64,000 nt of DNA from Herbidospora yilanensis (GCF_001570565.1 NZ_BBXE01000014.1:62001-126000); one strand, 5' to 3'; positions 28,327 through 37,222 are shown, counted from the first letter of the stretch. Translations and numbers: made by a program. The notes: a model not told the origin generated them from the sequence alone.

Positions 28327-28941
28327 ATGGAGAAACTTGACGGGATCGCCGGCTGGGCCGTCGGTCTGATGGAGACCCTCGGGGCGCCCGGCGCGGGCCT
28401 GGCCACCGCGATCGAGAACCTGGTGCCGCCGATCCCCAGTGAGCTCATCCTGCCGCTGGCGGGGTTCACCGCCAGCCAGGGGAACATGAGCCTGGTCGCC
28501 GCCGTCGCCTGGTCCACGGCCGGATCGGTGGCGGGGGCTCTGGTCCTGTACGGCCTGGGCGCCCTCCTCGGCCGCGACCGCACCGTCGCCCTGCTCGGCA
28601 GGGTCCCGTTCGTCACGGCCGGCGACATCGAGAAGGCCGAGGCCTGGTTCGCCCGCCACGGGCGCAAGACCGTCTTCTTCGGCCGGATGGTCCCGGTCTT
28701 CCGCAGCCTCATCTCGCTTCCGGCCGGGGTCGAGCGGATGCCGCTCGGGACGTTCACCCTGCTCACCGCGCTGGGCAGCCTCATCTGGAACTGCGTTTTC
28801 GTGCTGGCCGGCTACGTCCTGGGGGAGAACTGGGAGATCGTCCAGCGCTACTCCGGCTGGCTCACCAACGGGGTGATCGTGGTCTGCGCCGTCGCCGTGG
28901 CGGTCTTCGTGGCCATGCGGGTGAAGGCCCGGGTGAGGTAG
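28327..28941 (+). CDS. DedA family membrane protein
   Basis: A 204-residue DedA/SNARE-associated membrane protein. Family markers are ENLVPPIPSELILPLAGF with the membrane-embedded acidic residues, FGRMVPVFRSLISLPAGVERMP with the paired arginines, and a C-terminal LGSLIWNCVFVLAGYVLG helix followed by another helix. DedA proteins are linked to lipid flipping (undecaprenyl phosphate or phospholipids) and envelope homeostasis. ATG 28327 begins the conserved N-terminus. It stands alone between the ankyrin gene and the DUF1707 gene. Confidence 0.93.
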   Translation: MEKLDGIAGWAVGLMETLGAPGAGLATAIENLVPPIPSELILPLAGFTASQGNMSLVAAVAWSTAGSVAGALVLYGLGALLGRDRTVALLGRVPFVTAGDIEKAEAWFARHGRKTVFFGRMVPVFRSLISLPAGVERMPLGTFTLLTALGSLIWNCVFVLAGYVLGENWEIVQRYSGWLTNGVIVVCAVAVAVFVAMRVKARVR

Positions 28942-28960
28942 GAATCGTCCCCAGGGAGGA

Positions 28961-28989
28961 TCGAGCGGGAGCTCCCGGAGGGTTAGATT
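28961..28989 (+). promoter_or_regulatory. Candidate promoter giving a leaderless DUF1707 transcript
   Basis: A -10-like TAGATT (28984-28989) lies seven bases before ATG 28997, with TCGAGC at 28961-28966, a 17-bp spacer. Transcription would start at or next to the ATG, giving a leaderless mRNA, which is common in actinobacteria. The -35 is weak. Confidence 0.35.
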
Positions 28990-28996
28990 CTTAGCC

Positions 28997-29755
28997 ATGA
29001 CCGAACCAGCCGGCATGCGCGCGTCCGACAGCGAGCGCGAAGCCGTCGTCGAGCGGCTGCGGGTCGCCTCCACCGAGGGCCGGCTGACGCTCGCCGAACT
29101 GACCGACCGCACCGAGGCCGCCTACCTGGCCCAGACGCAGGGCGAGCTGGCCCAGCTCACGGCCGACCTCCCCGGCGGCGCCCCCGCCCCCTCCCACGCC
29201 CCCGCCAAGCCCCCGGGCAAGGCCCGTCAGTGGTTCGTCGCCGTGATGGGCGACACCAAGCGCAAGGGCAAGTGGCGGGTCGACAACGAGATCGGCGCGG
29301 TGGCCGTCATGGGCGACGTGACCATCGACCTGCGCGAGGCCGAGGTGCGCTCCAACGAGATCGACATCGTGGCGACCTGCGTGATGGGCGACATCAAGAT
29401 CATCGTGCCCGACGGCGTCGACGTGCAGCTCAGCGGCGTGACGATCATGGGCGACAAGAAGGTCAAGGTGGTCGAGGCGCCGCCTGGTCAGCACGCTCCG
29501 ATCGTCCGCGTCCGAGGTTACGTCGTCATGGGCGACATCAAGATCATCGGCGACTCCCACGCCGCGCCCATCCGGCGCAACGCCCTGGCCTGGACCGAAT
29601 GGTGGCTCCACCGCCGCGGCCTCGGCCACGGCTCCATGCACGGCGCCATCAACCAGGCGGTCAACGAGTCGATCCGCGAGACCAACCGGATGGTCAACGA
29701 CTCGATCCGCCAGGCCGTCCGCGACTCCAAGGCCTGGAAGCACAAAGACCGCTGA
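28997..29755 (+). CDS. DUF1707 (SHOCT-like) protein with LiaF-like beta domain
   Basis: A 252-residue protein. DUF1707 spans about residues 6-55 (MRASDSEREAVVERLRVASTEG to LTDRTEAAYLAQTQGEL). A proline-rich linker follows, then a repetitive beta domain in which MGD recurs five times (VMGDTKRK, VMGDVTID, VMGDIKII, IMGDKKVK, VMGDIKII), as in cell-wall-stress LiaF-type C-terminal domains. A charged helical tail (AINQAVNESIRETNRMVNDS) ends it. There is no signal peptide, so it is probably cytosolic. Function unknown; a role in envelope-stress sensing is inference. Confidence 0.85.
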   Translation: MTEPAGMRASDSEREAVVERLRVASTEGRLTLAELTDRTEAAYLAQTQGELAQLTADLPGGAPAPSHAPAKPPGKARQWFVAVMGDTKRKGKWRVDNEIGAVAVMGDVTIDLREAEVRSNEIDIVATCVMGDIKIIVPDGVDVQLSGVTIMGDKKVKVVEAPPGQHAPIVRVRGYVVMGDIKIIGDSHAAPIRRNALAWTEWWLHRRGLGHGSMHGAINQAVNESIRETNRMVNDSIRQAVRDSKAWKHKDR

Positions 29756-29830
29756 CACCGGTGCAACGGATCGCCGGGGCCGCCGCGTCATCGTCGGTGA
29801 CATGATTTCTCCGACGGTGAGGACCCCGAC

Positions 29831-30319
29831 ATGCGCGACCGGGCCGACTTCGAGCGGTACGTCGAGCAGCGGTCGGGCCGGTTGCTGCGCACGGCCTACC
29901 TGCTCTGCCGCGACTGGGCCACGGCCGAGGACCTGACGCAGACCGCCCTGGCCAAGGCCTGGCTCGCCTGGCGACGGGTCGGCGACCACCCCGACGCGTA
30001 CGTCTACCGCATCCTCGTCAACACCCACAACTCCTGGTGGCGCCGCATGTGGCGGCGCGAGGTGCCCACGGACGCGCTGCCCGACCGCGCGGGTCCCGGC
30101 GGCGAGGGCTCCCGCGACGATCGCGACCTGCTGCGGGTCGCCCTGGCGGGGCTGCCGCCGGGCATGCGGGCGGTGCTGGTGCTGCGGTACTTCGAGGACC
30201 TCTCCGACGCCGAGATCGCCGGGATCCTCGGCTGCTCGGAGGTCACCGTCCGGAGCCAGGCCAGTCGCGCCCTGGCGAAACTGCGCGTCGACCCCGCCAT
30301 GGACTGGAGCAGGCGATGA
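29831..30319 (+). CDS. SigE-family ECF RNA polymerase sigma factor
   Basis: A 162-residue sigma factor of the actinobacterial SigE-70 subfamily: FERYVEQRSGRLLRTAYLLCRDW and AEDLTQTALAKAWLAWRRV in region 2, and GLPPGMRAVLVLRYFEDLSDAEIAGILGC with VTVRSQASRALAKLR in region 4. It is coupled by ATGA overlap to the next gene, a membrane protein likely to be its regulator. It starts 75 bases after the DUF1707 gene. Confidence 0.92.
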   Translation: MRDRADFERYVEQRSGRLLRTAYLLCRDWATAEDLTQTALAKAWLAWRRVGDHPDAYVYRILVNTHNSWWRRMWRREVPTDALPDRAGPGGEGSRDDRDLLRVALAGLPPGMRAVLVLRYFEDLSDAEIAGILGCSEVTVRSQASRALAKLRVDPAMDWSRR

Positions 30320-31002
30320 TCCGTGAGCTTTTCGAGGACGACACCTTCAATGCCCCCACCCACCGGATCTCCCTGAAGGAGATCGACCGGCGGGCCGCGA
30401 GGATCCGCTGGGGGCGCGCCGCCCTGGCCATGGCCGCCGCGGCGACCGCCGTGGTGGCCGCCGGGTTCGTCCTGCTGCCGGTGGAGAGCCCCGGCGGCCG
30501 GGACGTCACCCTGGCGAACGCGGCCCCGGCCCCGCAGACCGTTTACATGCTGGCCGAGCGGTCGGTGGCCACGCCCGGCACCCTGCAGGGGTTGTTCTAC
30601 CCGGGGAGCGAGGGCCCGGTGCAGATCTACGTGAACTGCCCCGGCTTCGCCGCCCACGCCGGAGTGTGGATCGAGGACAGGCTGGTCGCCCAGGGCCCGT
30701 GCGGCCCGCTCACCGCGCTGACCTACGACGACCACGCCGACCCCGACCGGCCCACCGGCGCGGACGGAATGGTCGACGTGCGCGTCCGCGCCTTCCCCTA
30801 CGACAAGGGCGGCATGCTCCCCGAGGCCGAACTGCTGGCCCGCGCCGAGGAGGCGAAGGACTACCGGATGGGCGTCCTGGTGCACGTCTACCGCTACCCC
30901 GGCCTGTACAGCCCGCCCGTCGACTGCGAGCAGCCCCTCGTGCTCCAGCGCCCCGACGGCACGCGGGAGACGCTCGAACCGGTCCGCTGCGACCTCGACT
31001 GA
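30316..31002 (+). CDS. Single-pass membrane protein coupled to the sigma gene, possible anti-sigma factor
   Basis: A 228-residue protein with a 40-residue cytosolic N-terminus (MIRELFEDDTFNAPTHRISL), one transmembrane helix (LAMAAAATAVVAAGFVLLPV) and an extracellular domain with three cysteines (VNCPGF, GPCGPL, VDCEQP). Topology and ATGA coupling to the sigma gene fit a membrane anti-sigma factor. No zinc-binding HxxxCxxC motif is present, so it is not a ZAS-type. The external domain could sense envelope conditions. Function is inferred from arrangement. Confidence 0.75.
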   Translation: MIRELFEDDTFNAPTHRISLKEIDRRAARIRWGRAALAMAAAATAVVAAGFVLLPVESPGGRDVTLANAAPAPQTVYMLAERSVATPGTLQGLFYPGSEGPVQIYVNCPGFAAHAGVWIEDRLVAQGPCGPLTALTYDDHADPDRPTGADGMVDVRVRAFPYDKGGMLPEAELLARAEEAKDYRMGVLVHVYRYPGLYSPPVDCEQPLVLQRPDGTRETLEPVRCDLD

Positions 31003-31003
31003 G

Positions 31004-31726
31004 TCAGGCGCGCAGACACTCCAGCCGCCCGGCCGCCGTAGCCGCCGCGTCGTAGCGGTCGAGCACGATCCGGACCAGTTCCGGAGCCGGCCCGAGGCTG
31101 TCGGCCACCAGGTCGGCGCCGGCCGCCAGGGTCTCCCGGGCCACCTTGTCGGCGAAGAAGCCGGGCGCCAGCAGGTAGGGCGCGACCACCACACGCGGCG
31201 CCCCGGCCGCGCGCAGCATCGCCACCGCCTCCGCCGGACGGGGGCCCGAGGCGCTGGCGAACGCCGTCGTCACCGACCACCACGGCCGCGAGCGCGCCCA
31301 GTCGCGGGCGATCGCCCGGACCGTCGTGTTGGCGGCCGGGTCGCTCGACCCGGCCGACACCAGCACGACCGCCGTCCCGGGGTCGCCGACGACGGCGCCG
31401 GCCTCGGCCAGGCGGCGTTCCAGGGCGGCCGTCAGCAGCGGGTCGGGGCCCAGCGTGGAGCTGACCTCGGCCCGGGTGCCGATCCCGGCCAGCGCGCCCG
31501 GGATGTCGACCTTGCTGTGGTAGGCGGCCGTCAGCAGCAGCGGCACCACCACCGCCCGGTCGAGCGGGGCCAGGGCGGTGGCCAGCGCCGGTTTCACGTG
31601 GTCGAGATAGCTGACCCGGACGTCCAGGCCCGGACGCGAGAGCCGTACACGATGGAGCAGCGCCTCGGCCACGGCGGCGGCGCGCGGGTCGCGGGACCCG
31701 TGCGCCACGGCCACCAGGGGCGTCAA
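31004..31726 (-). CDS. CbiX/SirB-type sirohydrochlorin chelatase
   Basis: A 240-residue two-lobed class II chelatase. The first lobe starts LVAVAHGSRDPRAAAVAEAL with the metal-site histidine, and carries VVPLLLTAAYHSKVDIPG; the second lobe has VLVSAGSSDPAAN and VVVAPYLLAPGFFADKV. With sulfite reductase and CysH next door, iron insertion into sirohydrochlorin to make sirohaem is the natural role. TTG 31726 overlaps the CysH stop (TTGA); GTG 31714 is an alternative start. It ends one base from the convergent sigma-linked gene. Confidence 0.87.
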   Translation of the reverse strand: MTPLVAVAHGSRDPRAAAVAEALLHRVRLSRPGLDVRVSYLDHVKPALATALAPLDRAVVVPLLLTAAYHSKVDIPGALAGIGTRAEVSSTLGPDPLLTAALERRLAEAGAVVGDPGTAVVLVSAGSSDPAANTTVRAIARDWARSRPWWSVTTAFASASGPRPAEAVAMLRAAGAPRVVVAPYLLAPGFFADKVARETLAAGADLVADSLGPAPELVRIVLDRYDAAATAAGRLECLRA

Positions 31727-32451
31727 AGGTGGATACCGCACTCGATCTTGCCCAGTCCGGCCCAGCGGCCGGACCGCGCGTCCTCGCCGTCGGCGACCCG
31801 GCGGGTGCAGGGGGCGCAGCCGATCGAGGGGTAGTTGTCGTAGTGGAGCGGGTTGATCAGGACGCCGTTGTCGGCGATGTAGTTGTCGACGTCCTCCTGG
31901 GTCCACCGCGCGATCGGGTTGACCTTGACCATCTGGCGCTTGGCGTCCCACTCGACGACCTTCGTGCCGGCCCGGGTCGGCGACTCGTCGCGGCGGATGC
32001 CGGAGATCCACGCCAGGTAGGGCTCCAGCGCCCGGTTCAGCGGCTCGACCTTGCGCAGGAAGCAGCACAGGTCGGGGTTGCGGCCGTGGAGGCGCGGCCC
32101 GAGGTCGCGGTCCTGCTCGGCGACGGTCCGCGACGGGGTGATGTTGATCAGGTTGACGTCGTAGACGGCCTCGACCGCGTCGCGGGTGCCGATCGTCTCG
32201 GCGAAGTGGTAGCCGGTGTCGATGAACAGCACGTCGACGCCCGGCTTGACCCGGCTCACCAGGTCGATCAGCAGCGCGTCGGACATCGAGGAGGTGAGAC
32301 ACATACGATCGCCGAAGGTCGCCGCCGCCCAGCGGATGATCTCTCGGGCGGGGGCGTCCTCAAGGAACTCGGCCGCCGACTCGACGATGCTCTGGAGGTC
32401 GAGCACGCCGCGCCGGCGCTCTAGCTCAACCTCGATGTCCACCAGGGTCAT
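31723..32451 (-). CDS. cysH: Assimilatory APS reductase CysH (iron-sulfur type)
   Basis: A 242-residue adenylylsulfate reductase that makes sulfite from APS with thioredoxin. The cluster cysteines C129-C130 (DLCCFLRK) and C212/C215 (IGCAPCTR) mark the [4Fe-4S] APS-specific class, and the catalytic cysteine is C238 in the C-terminal ECGIHL. Nucleotide contacts include TSSMSDALL and FIDTGYHF. ATG 32451 has GAGGAG six bases before it; GTG 32475, overlapping the previous stop, is possible. It is in an operon with sulfite reductase, a zinc-ribbon protein and a chelatase. Confidence 0.95.
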   Translation of the reverse strand: MTLVDIEVELERRRGVLDLQSIVESAAEFLEDAPAREIIRWAAATFGDRMCLTSSMSDALLIDLVSRVKPGVDVLFIDTGYHFAETIGTRDAVEAVYDVNLINITPSRTVAEQDRDLGPRLHGRNPDLCCFLRKVEPLNRALEPYLAWISGIRRDESPTRAGTKVVEWDAKRQMVKVNPIARWTQEDVDNYIADNGVLINPLHYDNYPSIGCAPCTRRVADGEDARSGRWAGLGKIECGIHL

Positions 32452-32471
32452 CACGCTCTCCTCACGGGGGG

Positions 32472-32624
32472 TCACGATCGAACGCCTATCCCCAGGAACT
32501 TCACCCGGAAGGCCCGGGCACAGCTCCGGCAGTACCAGCCGTAGGCCTCCTCTTCGGAGACGTACGGCTCCAGATCTTCTTCACCGCAGTACGGGCAGTA
32601 GTACGGCGCGGCGCGTTCACTCAT
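32472..32624 (-). CDS. Small zinc-ribbon protein of the sulfate-reduction operon, 50 residues
   Basis: A 50-residue protein, MSERAAPYYCPYCGEEDLEP at the start, with two C-x2-C knuckles (C10-P-Y-C13 and C32-R-S-C35) spaced for a rubredoxin/zinc-ribbon fold, then ARAFRVKFLGIG. Small proteins like this lie between sulfite reductase and CysH in many actinobacteria. A role as a redox or metal partner of sulfite reductase is plausible but unproven. The TGA overlaps a GTG in the CysH leader. It is too short for usual gene finders but clearly coding. Confidence 0.82.
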   Translation of the reverse strand: MSERAAPYYCPYCGEEDLEPYVSEEEAYGWYCRSCARAFRVKFLGIGVRS

Positions 32625-32643
32625 GCCGCGCTCCGCACGGCGG

Positions 32644-32736
32644 GCGAAAGCCGCTGGGATCCGGTGTCTTCCCTCGTCGCTCCGGGTCGCTTCGCTCCCC
32701 TGCGCTCCTCAGCCCAGACACCGGCGCGGCTTTCGC
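32644..32736. repeat. Large imperfect inverted repeat between sir and the zinc-ribbon gene
   Basis: Outer arms GCGAAAGCCGC (32644-32654) and GCGGCTTTCGC (32726-32736) are perfect complements. Inner arms CCGGTGTCT (32661-32669) and AGACACCGG (32716-32724) pair as well. The loop holds GGAGCGAAGCGACC-like elements. The RNA would fold into a hairpin of about 93 bases inside the operon. It has no T-run and is not a standard terminator. It may be a transcript-processing or stabilising element, or an intergenic repeat seen elsewhere in the genome. Confidence 0.75.
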
Positions 32737-32763
32737 GTTGTGGCTGAGCACGGTAGGCCTCTG

Positions 32764-34446
32764 TCATTTCAGGTCCGCCTCGTCGGCTCGCTGGACCCAG
32801 GCGGCGAAGGACTCGTCGTCGCTGCGCTGCTTGGCGTAGTTGGAGGCCACTCGCTCGACGTAGTCGGGCAGGTCTTCGGCGGTGGTCTTCAGGCCGCGGA
32901 CCTTGCGGCCGAAGCCGGGGGTCGCGCCCAGGGAGCCGCCCAGGTGGATCTGGAAGCCCTCGACCTGCTCGCCCTTCTCGTTGACGACGAGCTGGCCCTT
33001 GAGGCCGATGTCGGCCACCTGGATGCGGGCGCAGGAGTTCGGGCAGCCGTTCACGTTGATCGTGAGGGGGTGGTCGAAGTCGGGGAGGCGGTTCTCCAGC
33101 TCGTGGATCAGCGTCGTCGCGGTCGCCTTGGTCTCGACGATCGCGAGCTTGCAGTATTCGATGCCGGTGCAGGCCATCGTCTGCCGCCGGAACGTCGACG
33201 GGCGCACCTTCAGGCCGATCGCGTCGAGCCCGTCGACCAGCGACTCGACCCGGTCTTCGGCCACGTCGAGGATGACCATCTTCTGCTCGACCGTCATCGC
33301 GACCCGGTTCGACCCGTGGGCCTCGGCCAGATCGGCGATCTTGGCCAGGGTGTCGCCGTCGACCCGGCCGACCTTCGGCGCGAAGCCGACGTAGAACTTC
33401 CCGTCCTTCTGGCGGCGGACGCCCACGTGGTCGCGGCGCGTCTCGTCGGCCGGCTCGGGGGCCGGGCCGTCGGGCAGCGTGTATCCGAGGTATTCGTCCT
33501 GGAGGATCTGCCGGAACTTCTCGGCGCCCCAGTCGTTCACCAGGAACTTGATGCGGGCCCGGTGACGCAGCCGCCGGTAGCCGTAGTCGCGGAAGATGCC
33601 GATCACGCCGCCGTAGACGTCGCCCACCTGGTCGGGGCGGACGAACGCGCCGAGCCGCTTGCCGATCATCGGGTTGGTCGACAGGCCGCCGCCCACCCAG
33701 ACGTCGAACCCGGCCTCGCCGGCCTCGTTCACCACGCCCACGAACGCCACGTCGTTGATCTCGTGGACGGTGCAGTGGGCGGCGCAGCCGCTGATGGCCG
33801 ACTTGAACTTGCGGGGCAGGTTCGAGAACGCCTTGTCGCCGATGAACCGGTCGTACACCTCGCGGATCTGCTCACGGCCGTCGATCACCTCGTCGGCGTC
33901 GACGCCCGCCAGGGGGCAGCCCAGGATCACGCGCGGGGTGTCGCCGCAGGCCTCGGTCGTGGACAGGCCGACCGCCTCAAGGCGCTCCCAGATCTCCGGG
34001 ACCGACTCGATCTCGACCCAGTGGAGCTGGACGTTCTGCCGGTCGGTGATGTCGGCGGTGCCCCGGCCGAAGTCGTTGGAGATCCCGGCGATCACCCGGA
34101 GCTGGTTCAGGTCGAGCTGGCCGCCGTCGATGCGGATGCGGAGCATGAAGTAGCGGTCGTCGAGCTCCTCGGGCTCCAGGATCGCGGTCTTGCCGCCGTC
34201 GATCCCGGGCTTGCGCTGCGTGTAGAGGCCGTACCAGCGCATACGTCCGCGCAGGTCGGCGGGGTCGATCGAGTCGAAGCCGCGCTTGGAGTAGATGTCG
34301 ATGATCCGCTGACGGACGTTGAGGCCGTCGTCGTTCTTCTTGTTCTCCTCGTTCTTGTTCAGGGGCTCGCGATAGCCGAGAGCCCACTGACCTTCGCCGC
34401 GAGGGCGCTTGTGGTGGCGGTTCGCCGGGCGGGCCGGGGTGCTCAT
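32764..34446 (-). CDS. sir: Ferredoxin-dependent assimilatory sulfite reductase
   Basis: A 560-residue sirohaem/[4Fe-4S] enzyme reducing sulfite to sulfide (NirA/Sir family). The two ferrodoxin-like repeats are visible (MRWYGLYTQRKPG and FYVGFAPKVGRVDGD). Cluster and sirohaem-bridging cysteines lie in MACTGIEYCKLAIVE and NGCPNSCARIQVAD. Residues TADITDRQNVQLHW bind the anion site. The N-terminus is basic, with AANRHHKRP-like character. ATG 34446 has GGAAAGG at proper spacing. It is the first structural gene of the sulfate-reduction operon, behind a leader peptide and attenuator-like hairpin. Confidence 0.95.
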   Translation of the reverse strand: MSTPARPANRHHKRPRGEGQWALGYREPLNKNEENKKNDDGLNVRQRIIDIYSKRGFDSIDPADLRGRMRWYGLYTQRKPGIDGGKTAILEPEELDDRYFMLRIRIDGGQLDLNQLRVIAGISNDFGRGTADITDRQNVQLHWVEIESVPEIWERLEAVGLSTTEACGDTPRVILGCPLAGVDADEVIDGREQIREVYDRFIGDKAFSNLPRKFKSAISGCAAHCTVHEINDVAFVGVVNEAGEAGFDVWVGGGLSTNPMIGKRLGAFVRPDQVGDVYGGVIGIFRDYGYRRLRHRARIKFLVNDWGAEKFRQILQDEYLGYTLPDGPAPEPADETRRDHVGVRRQKDGKFYVGFAPKVGRVDGDTLAKIADLAEAHGSNRVAMTVEQKMVILDVAEDRVESLVDGLDAIGLKVRPSTFRRQTMACTGIEYCKLAIVETKATATTLIHELENRLPDFDHPLTINVNGCPNSCARIQVADIGLKGQLVVNEKGEQVEGFQIHLGGSLGATPGFGRKVRGLKTTAEDLPDYVERVASNYAKQRSDDESFAAWVQRADEADLK

Positions 34447-34519
34447 GCGGGACCTTTCCAGTGGTGGTCGCGCGCTTCCAGGCTTCCCCTCCCGCCTCGG
34501 CGCTGAGTGCGGGGGCATG

Positions 34520-34578
34520 AAAAAAGACGCCTGTCACGCGCCCTTAACAGAAAGAAGGGGCGGCGATCAACGGGCGTC
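34520..34578 (-). terminator. Attenuator-like terminator in the sir leader
   Basis: On the minus strand GACGCC (34578-34573), which is the end of the leader-peptide ORF, can pair with GGCGTC (34531-34526), directly followed by six T (34525-34520). An alternative hairpin pairs CGCCCCTT with AAGGGCG inside the loop. A ribosome stalled at the leader's cysteine codon would cover the 5' arm and block this terminator. The mechanism is inferred from layout. Confidence 0.55.
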
Positions 34579-34635
34579 GATACAGATGGCGCTGCGGACG
34601 CGCTGAAGGTCGACGTGACGGCGCACGACGAGCAT
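34567..34635 (-). CDS. Cysteine-containing leader peptide of the sulfate-reduction operon, 22 residues
   Basis: ATG 34635 opens a 22-codon frame, MLVVRRHVDLQRVRSAICID then AR and TGA. It matches the pattern of actinobacterial 'putative leader peptides' (RRHVDLxRVxSAxC) found upstream of sulfur-assimilation genes. The single cysteine codon TGT is residue 18, five codons before the stop and just ahead of the 5' arm of a terminator-like hairpin. Its likely job is to sense cysteinyl-tRNA through ribosome stalling and so control sir-cysH. The peptide itself probably has no other function. Confidence 0.85.
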   Translation of the reverse strand: MLVVRRHVDLQRVRSAICIDAR

Positions 34636-34657
34636 CGGGTCCACTGGCATGTCCGTA

Positions 34658-34686
34658 ACAATACCTTGCGGGTACTTGATGTCCAA
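34658..34686 (-). promoter_or_regulatory. Sigma-A type promoter of the sir-cysH operon
   Basis: On the minus strand TTGGAC (34686-34681) and TATTGT (34663-34658) are spaced by 17 bp. Transcription would start near 34651, 16 bases before the leader-peptide ATG. No other comparable pair lies between the leader and brkB. Confidence 0.65.
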
Positions 34687-34692
34687 GTTTGC

Positions 34693-34707
34693 GTCCACAG
34701 TGTGGAC
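34693..34707. promoter_or_regulatory. Palindromic operator candidate between sir and brkB
   Basis: GTCCACA-G-TGTGGAC is a perfect inverted repeat with 7-bp arms. It lies six bases upstream of the sir -35 element and overlaps where a -35 for brkB would lie. A transcription factor binding here could act on both genes. Its identity is unknown. Confidence 0.5.
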
Positions 34708-34737
34708 CCCTTCGCGAGACACGTAATGTTAACGCCG

Positions 34738-35694
34738 ATGACCTCAGCGAACGCGCCCCGGCGCCGGTCCCGCCGCCACTGGTTCGGGCACCAGTCCCGC
34801 GCCGGCATGGCGCGCGCCCGCGTGGGGATGGAGCGTTTCGCCGGCAGCGGCTTCTGGGCGCTGGTCAAGGCCACGACGATGGCCGGGGTCAACTACCGGG
34901 TGACCGGCCTGGCCGGGGAGGCGGCGTTCTTCGCCCTGCTGTCGCTGCCGCCGTTCGTGCTCGGCCTGCTGGGTGTCCTCGGTCACCTTTCCAGCCTCCT
35001 CGGCCCCTCGACCATCACCGAGATCAAGGCCTCGGTGATCGAGCACGCCGACCTGCTGTTCACCCCCGACGCCGTGCGGCGGGTGGTCGAGCCGCTGCTG
35101 AACAACGTGTTCAACGGCGGTGAGGTCTCGCTCATCTCGGTGGGCTTCCTGCTCTCGCTCTGGTCGGGGTCGCGCGCCCTGTTCGTGTACGTCGACCTGA
35201 TCTCGATCGCCTACGGCATGGGCGAGACCCGCGGCATCATCCGCACCCGGATCTTCAGCTTCGGCCTCTATCTCGCGGCCCTGCTGATCGGCCTGGTCGT
35301 CATGCCGATCCTGGTGGTCGGGCCGACCCTGCTCACCAGCGCCCTGCCGAGTTACGAGCCGCTCATCTCGATCTTCTACTGGCCCGTGGTGATCGCCGGT
35401 TCGGTGCTGATGCTCACCCTGCTCTACCACGTGAGCGTGCCCGTGCGCACCCGATGGTGGCGCGAGGTGCCCGGCGCGCTGCTGGCCCTGGTGATCTGGA
35501 TCATCTGCGCGGCCGTGCTGCGCGAGGTGCTGGCCGCCTGGTTCGACCCGCTGTCGATCTACGGCTCGCTGGCCGCGCCGATCGCGGTGCTGCTCTGGCT
35601 CTACATCACCGCCCTCGCGGTCCTCATCGGGGCCACCCTCAACGCCGAGGTCGACCGCCTGTGGCCGCTGGCGGGTAACACCCGGCGGCACTGA
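34738..35694 (+). CDS. YihY/BrkB family inner-membrane protein
   Basis: A 318-residue membrane protein with about six helices. Family markers include VNYRVTGLAGEAAFFALLSLPPF, VGFLLSLWSGSRALFVYVDLISIAYG, REVPGALLALVIWIICA and the C-terminal SIYGSLAAPIAVLLWLYITALAVLIGATLNAEVDR. The YihY/BrkB family has no settled biochemical function, and a ribonuclease BN label for it is outdated. ATG 34738 (MTSANAP) or 34726 could start it. A TAATGT at 34724-34729 would give a nearly leaderless transcript. Confidence 0.9.
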   Translation: MTSANAPRRRSRRHWFGHQSRAGMARARVGMERFAGSGFWALVKATTMAGVNYRVTGLAGEAAFFALLSLPPFVLGLLGVLGHLSSLLGPSTITEIKASVIEHADLLFTPDAVRRVVEPLLNNVFNGGEVSLISVGFLLSLWSGSRALFVYVDLISIAYGMGETRGIIRTRIFSFGLYLAALLIGLVVMPILVVGPTLLTSALPSYEPLISIFYWPVVIAGSVLMLTLLYHVSVPVRTRWWREVPGALLALVIWIICAAVLREVLAAWFDPLSIYGSLAAPIAVLLWLYITALAVLIGATLNAEVDRLWPLAGNTRRH

Positions 35695-35710
35695 CAGCCG
35701 ATAAGGTGGG

Positions 35711-35787
35711 GTTCTCGCTACTGGCGCTATGAGGTGGGGCACCACCGGGGAGCGGAAACCGCGTCGGCCGTGCGCCTGGGTCGACGC
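35711..35787 (+). promoter_or_regulatory. ZTP (pfl) riboswitch controlling glyA
   Basis: The leader of glyA carries the pfl consensus in order: TCGCTACTGGCG (35715-35726), AGGTGGGGCACCACCGGGGA forming the pseudoknotted hairpin region, then GGCCGTGCGCCTGGG (35766-35780). The class senses ZMP/ZTP, a sign of 10-formyl-tetrahydrofolate shortage, and turns on one-carbon genes; glyA is a typical target. Downstream, CGACGC (35782-35787) can pair with GCGTCG (35761-35766), or its CGACG can pair with CGTCG (35792-35796), offering alternative folds next to GAGGAAGG, the ribosome-binding site. Confidence 0.93.
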
Positions 35788-35815
35788 AGTCGTCGAGTTC
35801 CGAGGAAGGCGCTCA

Positions 35816-37081
<1,266 letters not shown>

Positions 37082-37091
37082 CCCGCTGAGA

Positions 37092-37134
37092 CGAAAGCCC
37101 CGGCCCGCTGACGGACGTGGGACCGGGGCTTTCG
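37092..37134 (+). terminator. Terminator after glyA
   Basis: CGAAAGCCCCGG (37092-37103) and CCGGGGCTTTCG (37123-37134) form a perfect 12-bp stem with a 19-base loop, 11 bases after the glyA stop. There is no long T-run, as is common for terminators in high-GC actinobacteria. Confidence 0.8.
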
Positions 37135-37222
37135 CCATGCCGGTCCGCATCCGGGGCGGGGAGAAGCGGACGAGCGGACCCGAAAGGTGGGGAGACGGGC
37201 GGGGGCGGGCGCGGTAATCGCG

